The position numbers and the translations under genes were made by a program. The notes beneath the pieces were generated by a model. That model did no database searches. It worked only from the letters and a program-made list of their open reading frames with translations, and was not told the origin of the DNA. 64,000 nucleotides of DNA from Novosphingobium chloroacetimidivorans (GTDB taxonomy: Bacteria; Pseudomonadota; Alphaproteobacteria; Sphingomonadales; Sphingomonadaceae), in NCBI RefSeq assembly GCF_014204535.1, contig NZ_JACHLR010000014.1, forward strand, positions 1 through 64,000, read 5' to 3'. Below, one piece after another: positions 18,897-30,805 of the stretch. The stretch's first letter is position 1. Each line of letters starts with the position of its first letter.

Positions 18897-19946
18897 ATGA
18901 ACGACATGACCCCCATCCAGACCACGCTCAAGGACTGGGAAACCGATCAGGAAGTGCGCTGGTGCCCGGGCTGCGGCGACTACGCGATCCTCAAGGCGGT
19001 GCAGCGCACCCTGCCGGTGATCGGCGCCCATCCGGCGAACACGGTGTTCGTTTCGGGCATCGGCTGCTCGAGCCGGTTCCCCTACTATGTCGAGAGCTAC
19101 GGCTTCCACACGATCCACGGTCGCGCGCCGGCGTTCGCGACGGGCATCAAGCTGGCGAACCCCGATCTCGACGTGTGGATCGTGACCGGTGACGGTGACG
19201 GCATGTCGATCGGCGGCAATCACACGATGCACGTGCTGCGCCGCAATCTCGACTGCCAGATCCTGTTGTTCAACAACGAGATCTATGGCCTGACCAAAGG
19301 CCAGTACTCGCCCACCAGCCGCCCCGGCACGACTTCGCCGACGACGCCACTGGGTTCCTACGACCGTCCGGCCAGCCCGTGCGCCTTCGCGCTGGGCTCG
19401 GGCGCGCGCTTCATCGCGCGGGCCTTCGATGTCTCCAAGGAGCTGTCGAACACGCTGATCGCGGCGCACGCGCACAAGGGCGCGGCGTTCGTAGAGATTT
19501 TCCAGAACTGCATCGTCTACAACAAGGACCGCTTCGACGATTTCACGACGAAGGGCACCGACGACAAGCAGCTGTGGTGCAAGCATGGCGAGCCGCTGCT
19601 GTTCGGCAATGCCAAGACCGGATCGATCAAGGGCCTGGCGCTCGATCTCGACACGCTGTCGCTCAAGGTCGTCGACGTGATCGACGGTGACTGGCAGGCT
19701 GCCGGGGTGGCGGTGCACAACGTGCGCAATCGCGGCATGGCGCACATGCTGGTCGAGATGCCGTTCGGCCCGTTCCCGATGGCGCTGGGCGTCATCTACG
19801 ACGATCCCGCACCGACCTTTGAGGGCTCGGTCGCGCTGGAGCGGCAGCAGGCGACCGCGGGCAAGACGGCGGACCTCGGCAAGCTGCTGAGCAAGGGCCA
19901 GACCTGGACGGTCGAGCCCGAAGCCGCGCACGGACTGATGGACTGA
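18897..19946 (+). CDS. korB: 2-oxoacid (2-oxoglutarate):ferredoxin oxidoreductase, beta subunit
   Basis: 349 residues. Seen: VRWCPGCGDYAILKAVQ (Cys23, Cys26, iron-sulfur ligands), VSGIGCSSRFPYYV (third Cys region), the thiamine-diphosphate motif GDGDGMSIGGNH followed by LLFNNEIYGLTKGQYSPTS, and FVEIFQNCIVYN. All are diagnostic of KorB. Starts 17 bases after korA; the ORF could begin at a TTG (18882), but ATG 18897 fits the family. Forms the catalytic heterodimer with KorA in the cytosol. Confidence 0.95.
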   Translation: MNDMTPIQTTLKDWETDQEVRWCPGCGDYAILKAVQRTLPVIGAHPANTVFVSGIGCSSRFPYYVESYGFHTIHGRAPAFATGIKLANPDLDVWIVTGDGDGMSIGGNHTMHVLRRNLDCQILLFNNEIYGLTKGQYSPTSRPGTTSPTTPLGSYDRPASPCAFALGSGARFIARAFDVSKELSNTLIAAHAHKGAAFVEIFQNCIVYNKDRFDDFTTKGTDDKQLWCKHGEPLLFGNAKTGSIKGLALDLDTLSLKVVDVIDGDWQAAGVAVHNVRNRGMAHMLVEMPFGPFPMALGVIYDDPAPTFEGSVALERQQATAGKTADLGKLLSKGQTWTVEPEAAHGLMD

Positions 19947-19953
19947 AACCCTG

Positions 19954-20117
19954 GCCCTCTCCCCGGGTCGGGGAGAGGATAGCGCAGCTTGTCCCGCCAG
20001 GGACTAGCGTAGCTTGGAGAGGGGCCTACTCCGTCGGAGCGCACAAGCCCTTCTCCAACTCCGGCTAGCGAGCAAGCTCGCAAGCCTCCATATCCTCTCC
20101 CCGTCCGGGGAGAGGGC
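19954..20117. repeat. Palindromic element between korB and YdjM-like gene
   Basis: Outer arms 19954-19981 and 20091-20117 are inverted copies (CCCTCTCCCCGG ... GGGGAGAGGGC) differing by about one indel and one base. Each arm is also a hairpin by itself. The interior contains ATAGCGCAGCTT and TAGCGTAGCTTGG, nearly the same words as in the element at 35652-35818, so the two belong to one family of about 165 bases. Confidence 0.85.
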
Positions 20118-20128
20118 AGGCGAGGACA

Positions 20129-21091
20129 ATGGATAATCTCACCCACAGCCTCGTTGGCTGGGCGCTCGCCGAAACCGGCCTGAAGCGCCGCAGCCGCAAG
20201 GGCCTGGCTGCCTGCGTGCTCGCGGCCAACATGCCGGACATCGACGTGTTCTTCGGCTGGGCGCCCTGGGAGCCGCTCGCGACGCATCGCGGCTTTACCC
20301 ATGGCCTCGTCGGCGGCGTGCTGCTGATGCCGCCGCTGCTCGCCGGGCTGCTTTGGCTGTTCGACCGCTGGCAGGTCCGGCAGGGCGCGACCTTCAAGAG
20401 CGGGTTGCCGATGCGCTTCGGCTGGCTGGTGGTGCTGTGCTATCTCGGCGCGCTCACGCACCCGCTGCTCGACCTCCAGAACACATACGCCGTCCAGCTG
20501 TTCTCGCCATCCAGCACCGAGTGGTTCCACACGGACGGCTTGTTCATCGTCTCGCCCTGGCTGCTCGCCATGCTGGGGCTAGGCATCTGGCGGGCAAGAC
20601 GCCGCGGTTCGGGCAAGCCGGCCGTGCTCTCGCTGGCAGCGGCGATAGTTTTTATCGGCACGAACGTCGGCATCTCCACGCTGGCCTGGAAGGCGTCGTC
20701 GATGGAGGTTCCGTACGCGAGCCCCGACCGTATCTTCGCGGCGCCCGAGCCGCTGGCGTTCTGGCGGCGAAACCTGGTCTGGCGGCAGGAGGGTACGATC
20801 ACTTCCGGCCACTACAATCCGTTGCGTCATCCGTTCGGGCTGGATGGCTTGGGCCAAAGCGTGCCCGATCGCATGGCCGAGCCGGAAGCAAGAAGCGCAG
20901 CTCAGGCGACAGCCGAGGTGCGCAAGTTCCTCGCCTGGTCGCAACTCCCAATCGCCCGGATCGAACGCCAGGGTTGCATCGCCAGGGTGACCTTCGCCGA
21001 TGCGCGCTTCAGCGGCCCCACCATAGGCCGCAACTTCGAGGTTTCGGCTAGTGTACCGTCGGCGGCGACGGGCTGTCCTCCGGTTCGCTGA
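20129..21091 (+). CDS. YdjM/DUF457-type membrane-bound metal-dependent hydrolase
   Basis: 320 residues. Seen: MDNLTHSLVGWALAETGL, AANMPDIDVFFGW, THRGFTHGLVGGVLL and LGALTHPLLDLQNTYAVQLF. These His/Asp motifs between hydrophobic helices define the YdjM (LexA-regulated in E. coli) family. Four to five membrane segments occupy the first 190 residues; the C-terminal 120 residues are soluble. The substrate is unknown. GAGGACA precedes the start. The 3' end overlaps the convergent PAP2 gene by 44 bases. Confidence 0.88.
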   Translation: MDNLTHSLVGWALAETGLKRRSRKGLAACVLAANMPDIDVFFGWAPWEPLATHRGFTHGLVGGVLLMPPLLAGLLWLFDRWQVRQGATFKSGLPMRFGWLVVLCYLGALTHPLLDLQNTYAVQLFSPSSTEWFHTDGLFIVSPWLLAMLGLGIWRARRRGSGKPAVLSLAAAIVFIGTNVGISTLAWKASSMEVPYASPDRIFAAPEPLAFWRRNLVWRQEGTITSGHYNPLRHPFGLDGLGQSVPDRMAEPEARSAAQATAEVRKFLAWSQLPIARIERQGCIARVTFADARFSGPTIGRNFEVSASVPSAATGCPPVR

Positions 21092-21785
21092 CTGCTTCCA
21101 CCGCAGCCTTGGCGGGCCGGTATAGCAGAGCGCTCGCCAGGAAGGCCCAACCGACGCCGCCGAGCCAACCGGCCAGCACGTCGCTGGGCCAGTGTACGCC
21201 GAGCCAGACACGGCTCCACGCGATCACCAGGCTGATCGCCAGCGCCGCCATGGTGATAGTCATGCGTACCGACCGGCGCCGGCTTAATGCTGCCAAGGCG
21301 AGCGCGATGCTGACGTAGACCACGGCGGAGTTGAAGCTGTGCCCGCTGGGAAAGCTGTTTCCGCCCGCCTCCATCAGGTGCGGCACGATCTGCGGGCGAG
21401 GGCGGCCGACCAGGTGCTTGATGCCGCTGTTCACGACCCAGGCGAGCACCACCGTCAGCGCCAGCAGCAGCGCCTCCCGGCGCAAGCCGATAAAAAGCAG
21501 CGCTACGACCGCCATGATGGCAATGAGGTTGCGCAGCAGGACACCGCCGAGCGCCGTCAGGTCGCGCACGCCTTCCGCCAGTCCGCGAGGCCCCCCCGGG
21601 AGCAGGTCCGCGCCACGCCACAGCAGCATGCCGGCCTCGTCGATCGCGGTGGTCTGTCCATGCGCGACAGACCAGGCGATCGCGACGAAAGCGGTCCAAC
21701 AGACCAGCGCCACGCCCAGCGACTTGCGTGGATCGAGCCGATGCCCGTACTTGGGCACCGCGATAATTTCGGTTTGACTGGCCAT
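21048..21785 (-). CDS. PAP2 family phosphatase, integral membrane
   Basis: About 245 residues, multi-spanning. Seen: the three phosphatase motifs KHLVGRPRP (KX6RP), FPSGHSFNSA (PSGH) and SRVWLGVHWPSD (SRX5HX3D), so catalytic residues are complete. Expected to dephosphorylate a lipid phosphate or pyrophosphate (undecaprenyl-PP or phosphatidic acid type) on the periplasmic side; the exact substrate is not evident. The start at 21785 (MASQTEIIAVPKYG) is chosen because the ORF extension to 21899 runs into the divergent photolyase gene. The 3' end overlaps the YdjM-like gene by 44 bases. Confidence 0.9.
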   Translation of the reverse strand: MASQTEIIAVPKYGHRLDPRKSLGVALVCWTAFVAIAWSVAHGQTTAIDEAGMLLWRGADLLPGGPRGLAEGVRDLTALGGVLLRNLIAIMAVVALLFIGLRREALLLALTVVLAWVVNSGIKHLVGRPRPQIVPHLMEAGGNSFPSGHSFNSAVVYVSIALALAALSRRRSVRMTITMAALAISLVIAWSRVWLGVHWPSDVLAGWLGGVGWAFLASALLYRPAKAAVEAVSEPEDSPSPPTVH

Positions 21786-21826
21786 AAGGGCAGGGAACGC
21801 GCCGCAGGCAAGCTCGTTGCGCGTGG

Positions 21827-23221
21827 ATGACTGGTTCGACCAAACCGCCGCGCATCGTCTGGTTGCGGCGCGACTTGCGGCTGGCCGATCAGCCGGCATT
21901 CTGTGCCGCTGCCGAGCAAGGGCCGGTCATCCCGGTCTATGTGCTCGATGACCAGCGGGCGGGCGATCGCAGGCTGGGCGGCGCGTCGCGATGGTGGCTC
22001 CACGGCAGCCTGGAAGCCCTGGACAAGCGGTTGCGGGACGCCGGCTCGCGGCTGGTGCTGCGGCGTGGCGACAGCGTCGAGCAGCTGGTGAGCCTGGCCC
22101 GCGAGGCCGGCGCCAGCGGCATCGACGCCATCCGTCACTACGAGCACTGGTGGCGCGAGGCCGAGGAGCAGCTGGCCAGCCAGCTCGAGCTGCACCTGCA
22201 CGACGGCAATTACCTGGCGCCACCCGGCACGGCGACGACGGGTTCGGGGCAGCCGTTCAAGATCTACACCCCGTTCGCTCGCGCGCTGATGCCGCTGCTG
22301 CCTTTGCGCGACCCCTTACCGGAGCCGAAGCTTCGCGCACCATCGCGCTGGCCGCAATCGGACCGCCTGGCGGACTGGCACCTGCTTCCGACCAAGCCGG
22401 ACTGGGCGGCCGGATTTCGCGAGGCCTGGGTGCCCGGCGAGGATGAGGCGCAAGAACGGCTGGAGCACTTCGTAAGCCACGCGAAGGATTATGCGAATGC
22501 GCGCAACATGCCGTCGGTCGATGGCTCTTCGCGCCTCTCTCCACGCCTGCACTGGGGCGAGCTGTCCCCCACGCAAGTCTGGCATGCGCTGGAAGGCGAG
22601 CATGGGGCGGGCGCCGACACCTTCCGCGGCGAGATCGTCTGGCGCGACTATGCGCAGAACGTCATTCTTCAGAGCCCGCGCTATCCGGAGGAGAGCTACC
22701 GCGACGGCTTCGCCCGGTTTCCCTGGCGCGATCCCGCCAAGGACAAGGCTGCTGCCGCCGACCTGCGCGCCTGGCAGCGGGGGCGCACAGGCTATCCTAT
22801 AGTCGATGCCGGAATGCGGCAGCTGTGGACTACGGGCTGGATGCACAACCGCGTGCGGATGATCGCCGCAAGCTTCCTGATCAAGCATCTCCTGATCGAC
22901 TGGCGCCACGGTGAACGTTGGTTCTGGGACACTCTGGTCGACGCCGACTATGCCAACAACGGGGTGAATTGGCAGTGGGTATCCGGCTCGGGCGTGGATT
23001 CCAGCATGTTCACGCGGATCATGGCCCCGCTGAGCCAGTCGGACAAGTTCGACGCAGGCGACTACATCCGCGAATGGGTGCCCGAGCTTGCCGCCTTGTC
23101 CGATGCCTCGATCCACGATCCTGATGACGAGGAACGGCCGAAAGCCTATCCAGAAAGGCGCATCGGACACCGCGAGGCGCGCGAGCGGGCGCTGGCTGCG
23201 TACCGCAAGGTCAGGGCGTAG
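21827..23221 (+). CDS. phrB: Deoxyribodipyrimidine photo-lyase
   Basis: 464 residues. Repairs UV-induced cyclobutane pyrimidine dimers using FAD and light. Seen: an N-terminal antenna domain (RIVWLRRDLRLADQPAF), then the FAD domain with RLSPRLHWGELSP, WRDYAQNVI, RTGYPIVDAGMRQLWTTGWM, HNRVRMIAASFLIKHLLIDW and DADYANNGVNWQWVSGSG, all typical of class I photolyases. The C-terminal Arg-rich tail is normal. Divergent from the PAP2 gene with 41 bases between starts. Confidence 0.97.
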   Translation: MTGSTKPPRIVWLRRDLRLADQPAFCAAAEQGPVIPVYVLDDQRAGDRRLGGASRWWLHGSLEALDKRLRDAGSRLVLRRGDSVEQLVSLAREAGASGIDAIRHYEHWWREAEEQLASQLELHLHDGNYLAPPGTATTGSGQPFKIYTPFARALMPLLPLRDPLPEPKLRAPSRWPQSDRLADWHLLPTKPDWAAGFREAWVPGEDEAQERLEHFVSHAKDYANARNMPSVDGSSRLSPRLHWGELSPTQVWHALEGEHGAGADTFRGEIVWRDYAQNVILQSPRYPEESYRDGFARFPWRDPAKDKAAAADLRAWQRGRTGYPIVDAGMRQLWTTGWMHNRVRMIAASFLIKHLLIDWRHGERWFWDTLVDADYANNGVNWQWVSGSGVDSSMFTRIMAPLSQSDKFDAGDYIREWVPELAALSDASIHDPDDEERPKAYPERRIGHREARERALAAYRKVRA

Positions 23222-23288
23222 ACCACGCGTTTGCGGCAGCTGCGTCCGCCCGATTGCCAGCCGGCCTCAAGCGCTCCATATCCCGGAA

Positions 23289-24578
23289 ATGAACGCGCAA
23301 GTTCCTGGCAGAGGGCACAAACTCGTCACCGCCGGGCGGTCGCTCGGCATCGGGCCGCAATGGCTGGCGCGGCTATGGTCGGGCGGGCTCAATCGCGTAC
23401 TCGATCGCATCGATGCGGGACTGACACGCGGGTGGATCATGGCGACGCTGCCGGATGGGTCGACGCGGCTGCTGGGTGGTCGCGAGGAGGGGTTCGACTG
23501 CGTGGTCGAACTGCGCAACCCGCGCGCGCTGCTGCGGCTCGCCACGGGCGGTTCGGTCGGCTGGTACCAGGCGTGGGAAGCGGGTGAATGGACCAGTCCC
23601 GATCCGGTGCCGTTGTTCGCGCTGTTCATGGACAATGCGACGGGGCTGGGTGATGCCGCTCGGGCCCGTGGACCCTGGCGCCTCGCCGCGCGCTGGCTGC
23701 ACCGCCTCCGTCGCAACTCGCGCAAGGGGGCCGAGCGCAACATCCACGCGCACTACGACCTGGGCAACGACTTCTACGCGCAGTGGCTGGGAACGACGAT
23801 GTTCTACTCCAGCGCGATGTTCAGCCGGCGCAATGGGCCAAGCCAGCATGCGCAGTTCTTCAGCGAACTCGACGCCGGCCAGTCTGCCAAGGTCGCCGCG
23901 CTGGACGAGCGCCTCGCACTGTCGCCGGGCGAGCGCGTGCTGGAGATCGGCTGCGGCTGGGGTACGCTGGCCGCGTGCCTGGCCGAAGAGCGCGGCGTGC
24001 TGGTCGATGCGATCAGCCTTTCCGACGAGCAGCTGGACTACGCCGGCACGCGCTGGACGCCGCGGCAGGGTGCGGTCGATTTCCGCAAGCAGGACTATCG
24101 CGATGTCGCGGGCACGTACGATGCCATCGTCAGCGTCGAGATGGTCGAGGCGGTGGGGCGCGAGTACTGGGGCGAGTTCCTCGACTGCATCGCCCGCAAT
24201 TTGCGACCGGGGGGCAGGGCGGCGCTGCAGTACATCTCGATCAGCGAGGAGCTGTTCGAAAGCTACGCGCACAGCGCCGACTTCATCCAGACCTACATCT
24301 TTCCCGGCGGCATGCTGTTGAACGAGCCGGAGTTCCGCACACTAGCCGAGGAGCGCGGGCTCACCTGGGAGGACCATCAGGCGTTCGGCCCTGATTATGC
24401 AAGCACGCTGGCGATGTGGCGCGCGCGGTTCGACGATGCGGTGGAGGAAGGGCGCTTGCCGGTCGGCTTCGACGAGCACTTCGTCCGTCTCTGGCGCTAT
24501 TACCTGATGTACTGCGAGGGCGGGTTCCTGGGCGGCGGTATCGATGTGGCGCAAGTGACCCTGCGCAAACCGGTATAG
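23289..24578 (+). CDS. Cyclopropane-fatty-acyl-phospholipid synthase family methyltransferase
   Basis: 429 residues. Seen: an N-terminal lipid-binding region (residues about 1-140), ERNIHAHYDLGNDFYAQWLG and MFYSSAMF, then the SAM site VLEIGCGWGTLAACLAEE (about 217-234), YDAIVSVEMVEAVGREYW, SADFIQTYIFPGGMLL and the C-terminal RLWRYYLMYCEGGFLGGGID. These are the hallmarks of CFA synthases, which methylenate unsaturated phospholipid acyl chains at the membrane. The ORF is open from 23088, but that part overlaps the photolyase in another frame; ATG 23289 (MNAQVPGRGHK) fits. It lies 67 bases after phrB, so co-transcription is possible. Confidence 0.93.
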   Translation: MNAQVPGRGHKLVTAGRSLGIGPQWLARLWSGGLNRVLDRIDAGLTRGWIMATLPDGSTRLLGGREEGFDCVVELRNPRALLRLATGGSVGWYQAWEAGEWTSPDPVPLFALFMDNATGLGDAARARGPWRLAARWLHRLRRNSRKGAERNIHAHYDLGNDFYAQWLGTTMFYSSAMFSRRNGPSQHAQFFSELDAGQSAKVAALDERLALSPGERVLEIGCGWGTLAACLAEERGVLVDAISLSDEQLDYAGTRWTPRQGAVDFRKQDYRDVAGTYDAIVSVEMVEAVGREYWGEFLDCIARNLRPGGRAALQYISISEELFESYAHSADFIQTYIFPGGMLLNEPEFRTLAEERGLTWEDHQAFGPDYASTLAMWRARFDDAVEEGRLPVGFDEHFVRLWRYYLMYCEGGFLGGGIDVAQVTLRKPV

Positions 24579-24621
24579 GTGATCGGATCCGAGTGGTAGT
24601 CCGTCCTCCATTTCACGTTGC

Positions 24622-24688
24622 TCGTCATTCCCGCGAAAGCGGCAATCCACCTTTAGTTGGTTCCGTTTACGCGACCTCAGGATGACGA
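24622..24688. repeat. Short intergenic palindrome (TCGTCATTCC...GGATGACGA)
   Basis: Arms TCGTCATTCC (24622-24631) and GGATGACGA (24680-24688) are inverted with one base missing; an inner hairpin CCGCGAAAGCGG follows the left arm. It lies between the convergent CFA-synthase and PilZ genes. It looks like another repeat family typical of these genomes, and no gene overlaps it. Confidence 0.6.
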
Positions 24689-24754
24689 AGTGCGGATTTT
24701 CAGCCCTGCATGTAGATCCGACCCCTCGACGGACGCGAGCGACAGGACCGGGCC

Positions 24755-25102
24755 TCAGCCCCGGTAAACGCTCTCGCCCTGCCAGCGCAGCAGGATCGAT
24801 TCGTAGAGCATCGGCCCCAAAAGGTCCTCGAACGCGCAGCCGACCAGGCCTTGCTCCCACCAGATCACCCGCGCCTGCAGCGCGTCCTGATCGGGAAGCG
24901 TGAGCCAGCACATCGTACTGCCGGGGATGCGCGAGATCGCCGTGGCCGAGAAGCCCGAGAGCGAGAGATTGCGCACGACCGTCTGGATCTTCTTGCCACC
25001 GGCCGGCCGCAGCGTTGCGGGGATGGATAGCCGCGTGCGGTGAGCGCTGCGGTCTTCCTGCGCTGCATAGGCGTACTTGTCGGTCTGCGTGCTGTTCATC
25101 AT
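24755..25102 (-). CDS. PilZ domain protein
   Basis: 115 residues and essentially a single PilZ domain. Seen: RTRLSIPATLRPAGGKKIQ, the motif VRNLSLSGFSA ([DN]xSxxG-like) and a beta-rich continuation TMCWLTLPDQDALQARVIWW. PilZ domains bind cyclic di-GMP; the RxxxR arm is only partly recognisable here (RSAHRTR), so binding is not certain. ATG 25102 is preferred; a GTG at 25120 is also in frame. Not linked to other c-di-GMP genes in this window. Confidence 0.85.
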   Translation of the reverse strand: MMNSTQTDKYAYAAQEDRSAHRTRLSIPATLRPAGGKKIQTVVRNLSLSGFSATAISRIPGSTMCWLTLPDQDALQARVIWWEQGLVGCAFEDLLGPMLYESILLRWQGESVYRG

Positions 25103-25179
25103 CGCCGTCCGCTCTGCCACGGTGACACTCAGGTCACCCTCTCCTAACAGGACATGGCAGAGGGTAGGTTGCCGCGATC

Positions 25180-25895
25180 TTACCGCGCAGGGTTAACGGT
25201 TTCGCGGTGTCCGGTCATAAATGGCTCTGACAAAAGGGAAACAATCCGGTCCGCGACCACCTCGGGCGGCTTGACCGAGCCGGGATCCTCTCCGGGGTAG
25301 GCGCGCGCGCGCATCGCCGTGCGCGTCGCGCCGGGATTGACGATGGCGACGCGGACCTTGGAAATATTCGCCACTTCCTGAGCATGGCAATCGAGCAGAA
25401 CCTCGAATGCCGCCTTGCTGGAGGCGTAGGCGCCCCAGAACGGCCGCGGCGCCGTCGCGACAGTGCTGGTCAGGCCGACGATCCGACCATCCGGGCTGGC
25501 GCGCAGCATGTGGTCGAAGTTGGCGATGAGCGCCTGGGTCGCCAGGACGTTGACCGTCATCGCCTTGTTCCAGGCCTTCTGGTCGATCTGCGCCACCGAC
25601 GTCAGCTCCGGCAGGAGGGCGGCGTTGATCACCAGGATGTCCAGCTTGTCCCAGCGTTGGCCCACCGCCGTCGCCAGGCGCGCGATGCCGTCGGGTTCGG
25701 CCAAGTCCACCGGTGCGATCGTTGCCGAACCGCCGGCGGCGAAGATTGCCTCCTCGACGGCCTCAAGGCCCTTGGTATCGCGTGAGGTCAGAACGACATG
25801 CGCGCCGGCTGCCGCCAGTGCCCTGGCTGTCGCTGCACCGATGCCTTTGCTCGCGCCGGTTACCAGCGCGGTCTGCCCCTCGAACATCGGTGAAC

Positions 25896-25899
<4 letters not shown>
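25180..25899 (-). CDS. Short-chain dehydrogenase/reductase (SDR)
   Basis: 239 residues, one Rossmann domain. Seen: the cofactor motif TGASKGIG (14-21), VLTSRD, the NAG-like motif in LVINAA, catalytic Ser145, Tyr158 and Lys162 (YASSK), and the NPGATRT loop after beta-6. It should be an active NAD(P)-dependent oxidoreductase; substrate unknown. The GTG start overlaps the purF stop by 4 bases (GTGA), so it is translationally coupled to purF. An internal ATG (25887) is a less likely start. Confidence 0.93.
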
Positions 25900-27365
<1,466 letters not shown>

Positions 27366-27680
27366 GGATGTTTTCCGACCCGCGCGGCGCGTTTTCGCTG
27401 TCGGCGCATGTGATGGATGTGGGTTGAAAAAGCAAGAGGGCAGGGGCGCGTTGCGCGGCAGAGTGATGTTGCGCCGGTATGACAGCGATGCACCACTCCC
27501 CTCCACCACTCGCTTCGTCGATTGTTGAGAGAGACGTGGTACTGCGCGGCCCCGGTAGGCTCAGCAGGAACCACAAACCTGTCGCGTCGTTACACCCGAT
27601 CATCCCGCCCGGCTGCTCGCTTGCCACTGCCGCGTGGACGACCTATTCGCCCTGCATCTTTCTTGTCACCGGACACTCGC
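27366..27680. other. Divergent intergenic region purF / lolC
   Basis: 315 bases between the purF start on the minus strand and the lolC start on the plus strand, so it must contain promoters for both. I cannot pick convincing -35/-10 pairs, riboswitch motifs or a conserved small gene. The open frame that extends lolC upstream to 27522 has no family similarity and is Arg/Pro-rich, as expected for non-coding GC-rich DNA. Confidence 0.6.
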
Positions 27681-28914
27681 TTGCTGCTTTCCCCTTTCGA
27701 ATGGATGATCGCCAAGCGCTACATGCTGCCGGGCCGAGGCGAGGCATTCATCGCGCTCGTCGCCGGGATCAGCCTGGTCGCGGTCTCGCTCGGCGTCGCC
27801 GCGCTGGTCATCGTCATGAGCGTGATGAACGGCTTTCGTGCCGAGCTGTTCGACAAGATCGTCGGCCTGAACGGTCACGCCATCATCCAGGCCTATGGCG
27901 GCCGGCTGGATAACTGGCAGACAGTGCTGCAGGAGGTCCGCAAGACGCCCGGCGTCACTCGTGCCTCGCCGCTGATCGAGCAGCCGCTGCTCGCCACGTT
28001 CAATGGCCGGGTCGAGGCCATCCTGGCGCGCGGCAACACGCCCGAGGACATCCAGCGCCTGCAGCCGCAGCTCAAGGCGGGCAGTCTGGCACCGCTGCGG
28101 CCGGGCGCGGACCAAGTCGCGATCGGCTCGCGCCTGGCGCAGAACCTCGGCGTCCAGGTCGGTGACACGATCACGATCATCAACCCGCAAGGCCGCTCGA
28201 CGCCCTTCGGCACCGTGCCGCGCCAGATCGCCTACCAGGTGGCGTCGATCTTCGAGATCGGCGTCTATGACTACGACCAGGCATTCGTGGTCATGCCGAT
28301 ACCCGATGCGCAGACACTGCTGCTGACGGGAGACACCATCGGCATGATCGAGGTGACCACCGTCGATCCTGACAAGGTGGGCGAGATCATGGCGCCGCTC
28401 ACCCGGCGTCTGGCAGGGCAGGCGATCGTTCAGGACTGGCGGACGATCAACGCCTCGTTGTTCGAGGCTCTGGCTGTCGAGCGGGTGGCGATGTTCGTGG
28501 TGCTCTCGATCATCGTGCTGGTGGCGGTGTTCAACATCCTGTCCTCGCTGATCATGCTGGTGCGCGCCAAGACGCGCGACATCGCGATCCTGCGCACGAT
28601 GGGCGCGACGCGGCGGTCGCTGATGAAGATCTTCGTCACCGCCGGCTTCTTGATCGGAGCCATGGGCACGCTCGCCGGCGTGCTGCTTGGCTTCGTGTTC
28701 CTGTTCTTCCGCCAGCCGATCGTGCGCGGGGTCGAGATCCTGACGGGGCAGAACCTGTGGGATCCCTCGATCCGCTTCTTGACCGAGTTGCCCAGCCGCA
28801 CTGACCCTGTCGAGGTCACCGTGATCTGCGTGCTGGCTCTGGTGCTGAGCTTCCTGGCGACGCTCTACCCTGCTTCGCGTGCGGCGGGCACCGATCCCGT
28901 GCAGGTGCTGCGTT

Positions 28915-28922
<8 letters not shown>
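27681..28922 (+). CDS. lolC: Lipoprotein-releasing ABC transporter permease (LolC/LolE family)
   Basis: 413 residues from a TTG start. Part of the inner-membrane complex that extracts mature lipoproteins for delivery to the outer membrane. Seen: [17 protein letters not shown] at the N-terminus, a first membrane helix ([31 protein letters not shown]), a large periplasmic domain (about 50-270), and three C-terminal helices with [23 protein letters not shown], the LolC/E coupling helix region. TTG 27681 reads LLLSPFE, matching where homologues begin; ATG 27705 is the alternative. lolD overlaps its end by 8 bases. Only one permease gene is present. Confidence 0.9.
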
Positions 28923-29634
<712 letters not shown>

Positions 29635-29695
29635 TATACGTTAAGCCAATCGCCAAGTTCAGAAACACAGCGGCAAAACGCATCAGGAGAAAGCG

Positions 29696-29980
29696 ATGAG
29701 CGACACCCCCACCACCATCGACGGCGAGCCCAGCCAGCCGACCAGCGCAGGCTGGAACGACGCTGCCGAGCTTCACAAGTGCGAAGATGGTGGCGGCTTG
29801 TTCCATCGCCTCAAGACGATCCGCCGCGGCACACTGGCCGAGCTGATCAGCTTCGTCCTCACCCTGCCCGAGGAAGATCAGGGAGACTATGCCATCCAGA
29901 AGGAAGGCGATCACCAGATGCGCATCGGCGAGATCCGCAACTTGTCGCGCCGCGCCGACTTTCCGGCGCGTGCCCACTGA
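29696..29980 (+). CDS. Small conserved hypothetical protein
   Basis: 94 residues, soluble, acidic at the N-terminus. Seen: GWNDAAELHKCEDGGGLFHR, RRGTLAELISFVLTLPEEDQ and YAIQKEGDHQMRIGEIRNLSRR. No domain is recognised. It is convincing as a gene because a good ribosome binding site (AGGAGA) precedes the ATG by 6 bases and codon use matches its neighbours. Sits 61 bases after lolD and before a glutathione peroxidase. Confidence 0.7.
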   Translation: MSDTPTTIDGEPSQPTSAGWNDAAELHKCEDGGGLFHRLKTIRRGTLAELISFVLTLPEEDQGDYAIQKEGDHQMRIGEIRNLSRRADFPARAH

Positions 29981-30129
29981 CAAACATCCGGCTTGCAGCT
30001 ACTAAATATCTGAAGATTAAGCGTAGATTCGTCGGGATTGCACCGGGTGATGGGGTCGTGACGAGCGATCTCTCCGGCAAGCAAGCGACGTTTCAGCGCA
30101 GGTTCCTGCATCAAGGGGAAGGCGCAGCA

Positions 30130-30612
30130 GTGAAGACGATCGCCGACTTCGCGGTAACGGCCGGAAACGGCGCGCAGGTTTCGCTTGCCGACAAGGCAGG
30201 TAAGGTCCTGCTCGTCGTCAACACCGCCAGCCGCTGCGGCCTCACGCCGCAATATACCGGGCTCGAGGGCCTGTGGCAGGCATATCGGGATCGCGGGTTC
30301 GAGGTCCTGGCATTTCCGTGCAACCAGTTCGCCAATCAGGAACCGGCAGGCGATGCGGAGATCGCCACGTTCTGCGACATCCACTTCGGCCTGAGCTTTC
30401 CGCTGATGAGCAAGGTGGATGTCAATGGACCCGATGCGGCGCCGCTGTTCGAGTGGTTGAAGAGCGAAGCGCCCGGGATCATGGGAACGCGGGGGATCAA
30501 GTGGAACTTCACCAAGTTCCTGATCGGCCGCGACGGCAAGGTCGTGCGCCGCTATGCGCCTGCGGTGAAGCCGGAAAGCATCAGCCGCGATATCGAGGCG
30601 CTGCTGGGCTGA
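30130..30612 (+). CDS. Glutathione peroxidase (Cys type)
   Basis: 160 residues. Reduces hydroperoxides, with glutathione or thioredoxin as donor. Seen: VVNTASRCGLTPQY with the peroxidatic Cys36 in place of selenocysteine, LAFPCNQFANQEP (Cys64 resolving-type position, catalytic Gln70), and the WNFTKFLI Trp/Asn motif, so the tetrad is complete. GTG 30130 is chosen: AAGGGGAAGG precedes it and the family begins here. The frame is open upstream to 29779, but that part overlaps the small gene in another frame. Confidence 0.93.
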   Translation: MKTIADFAVTAGNGAQVSLADKAGKVLLVVNTASRCGLTPQYTGLEGLWQAYRDRGFEVLAFPCNQFANQEPAGDAEIATFCDIHFGLSFPLMSKVDVNGPDAAPLFEWLKSEAPGIMGTRGIKWNFTKFLIGRDGKVVRRYAPAVKPESISRDIEALLG

Positions 30613-30805
30613 CGCGCCTCGCGGCGTTCCGGACTGGACCCTTGAGAGTTTCGAGGGCGACGATCCCCTTGTGAGGGCGCTACGCTGAGTGCGGGACATG
30701 GCGAAACCGATCCCGGCCCTTGCCTGTGACGACGCCGGCCTTCAATCCACGACTTCCGTCCCGACCAACCTTGATACTGTCCGCCACGAGGGCCAGAACC
30801 ACCCC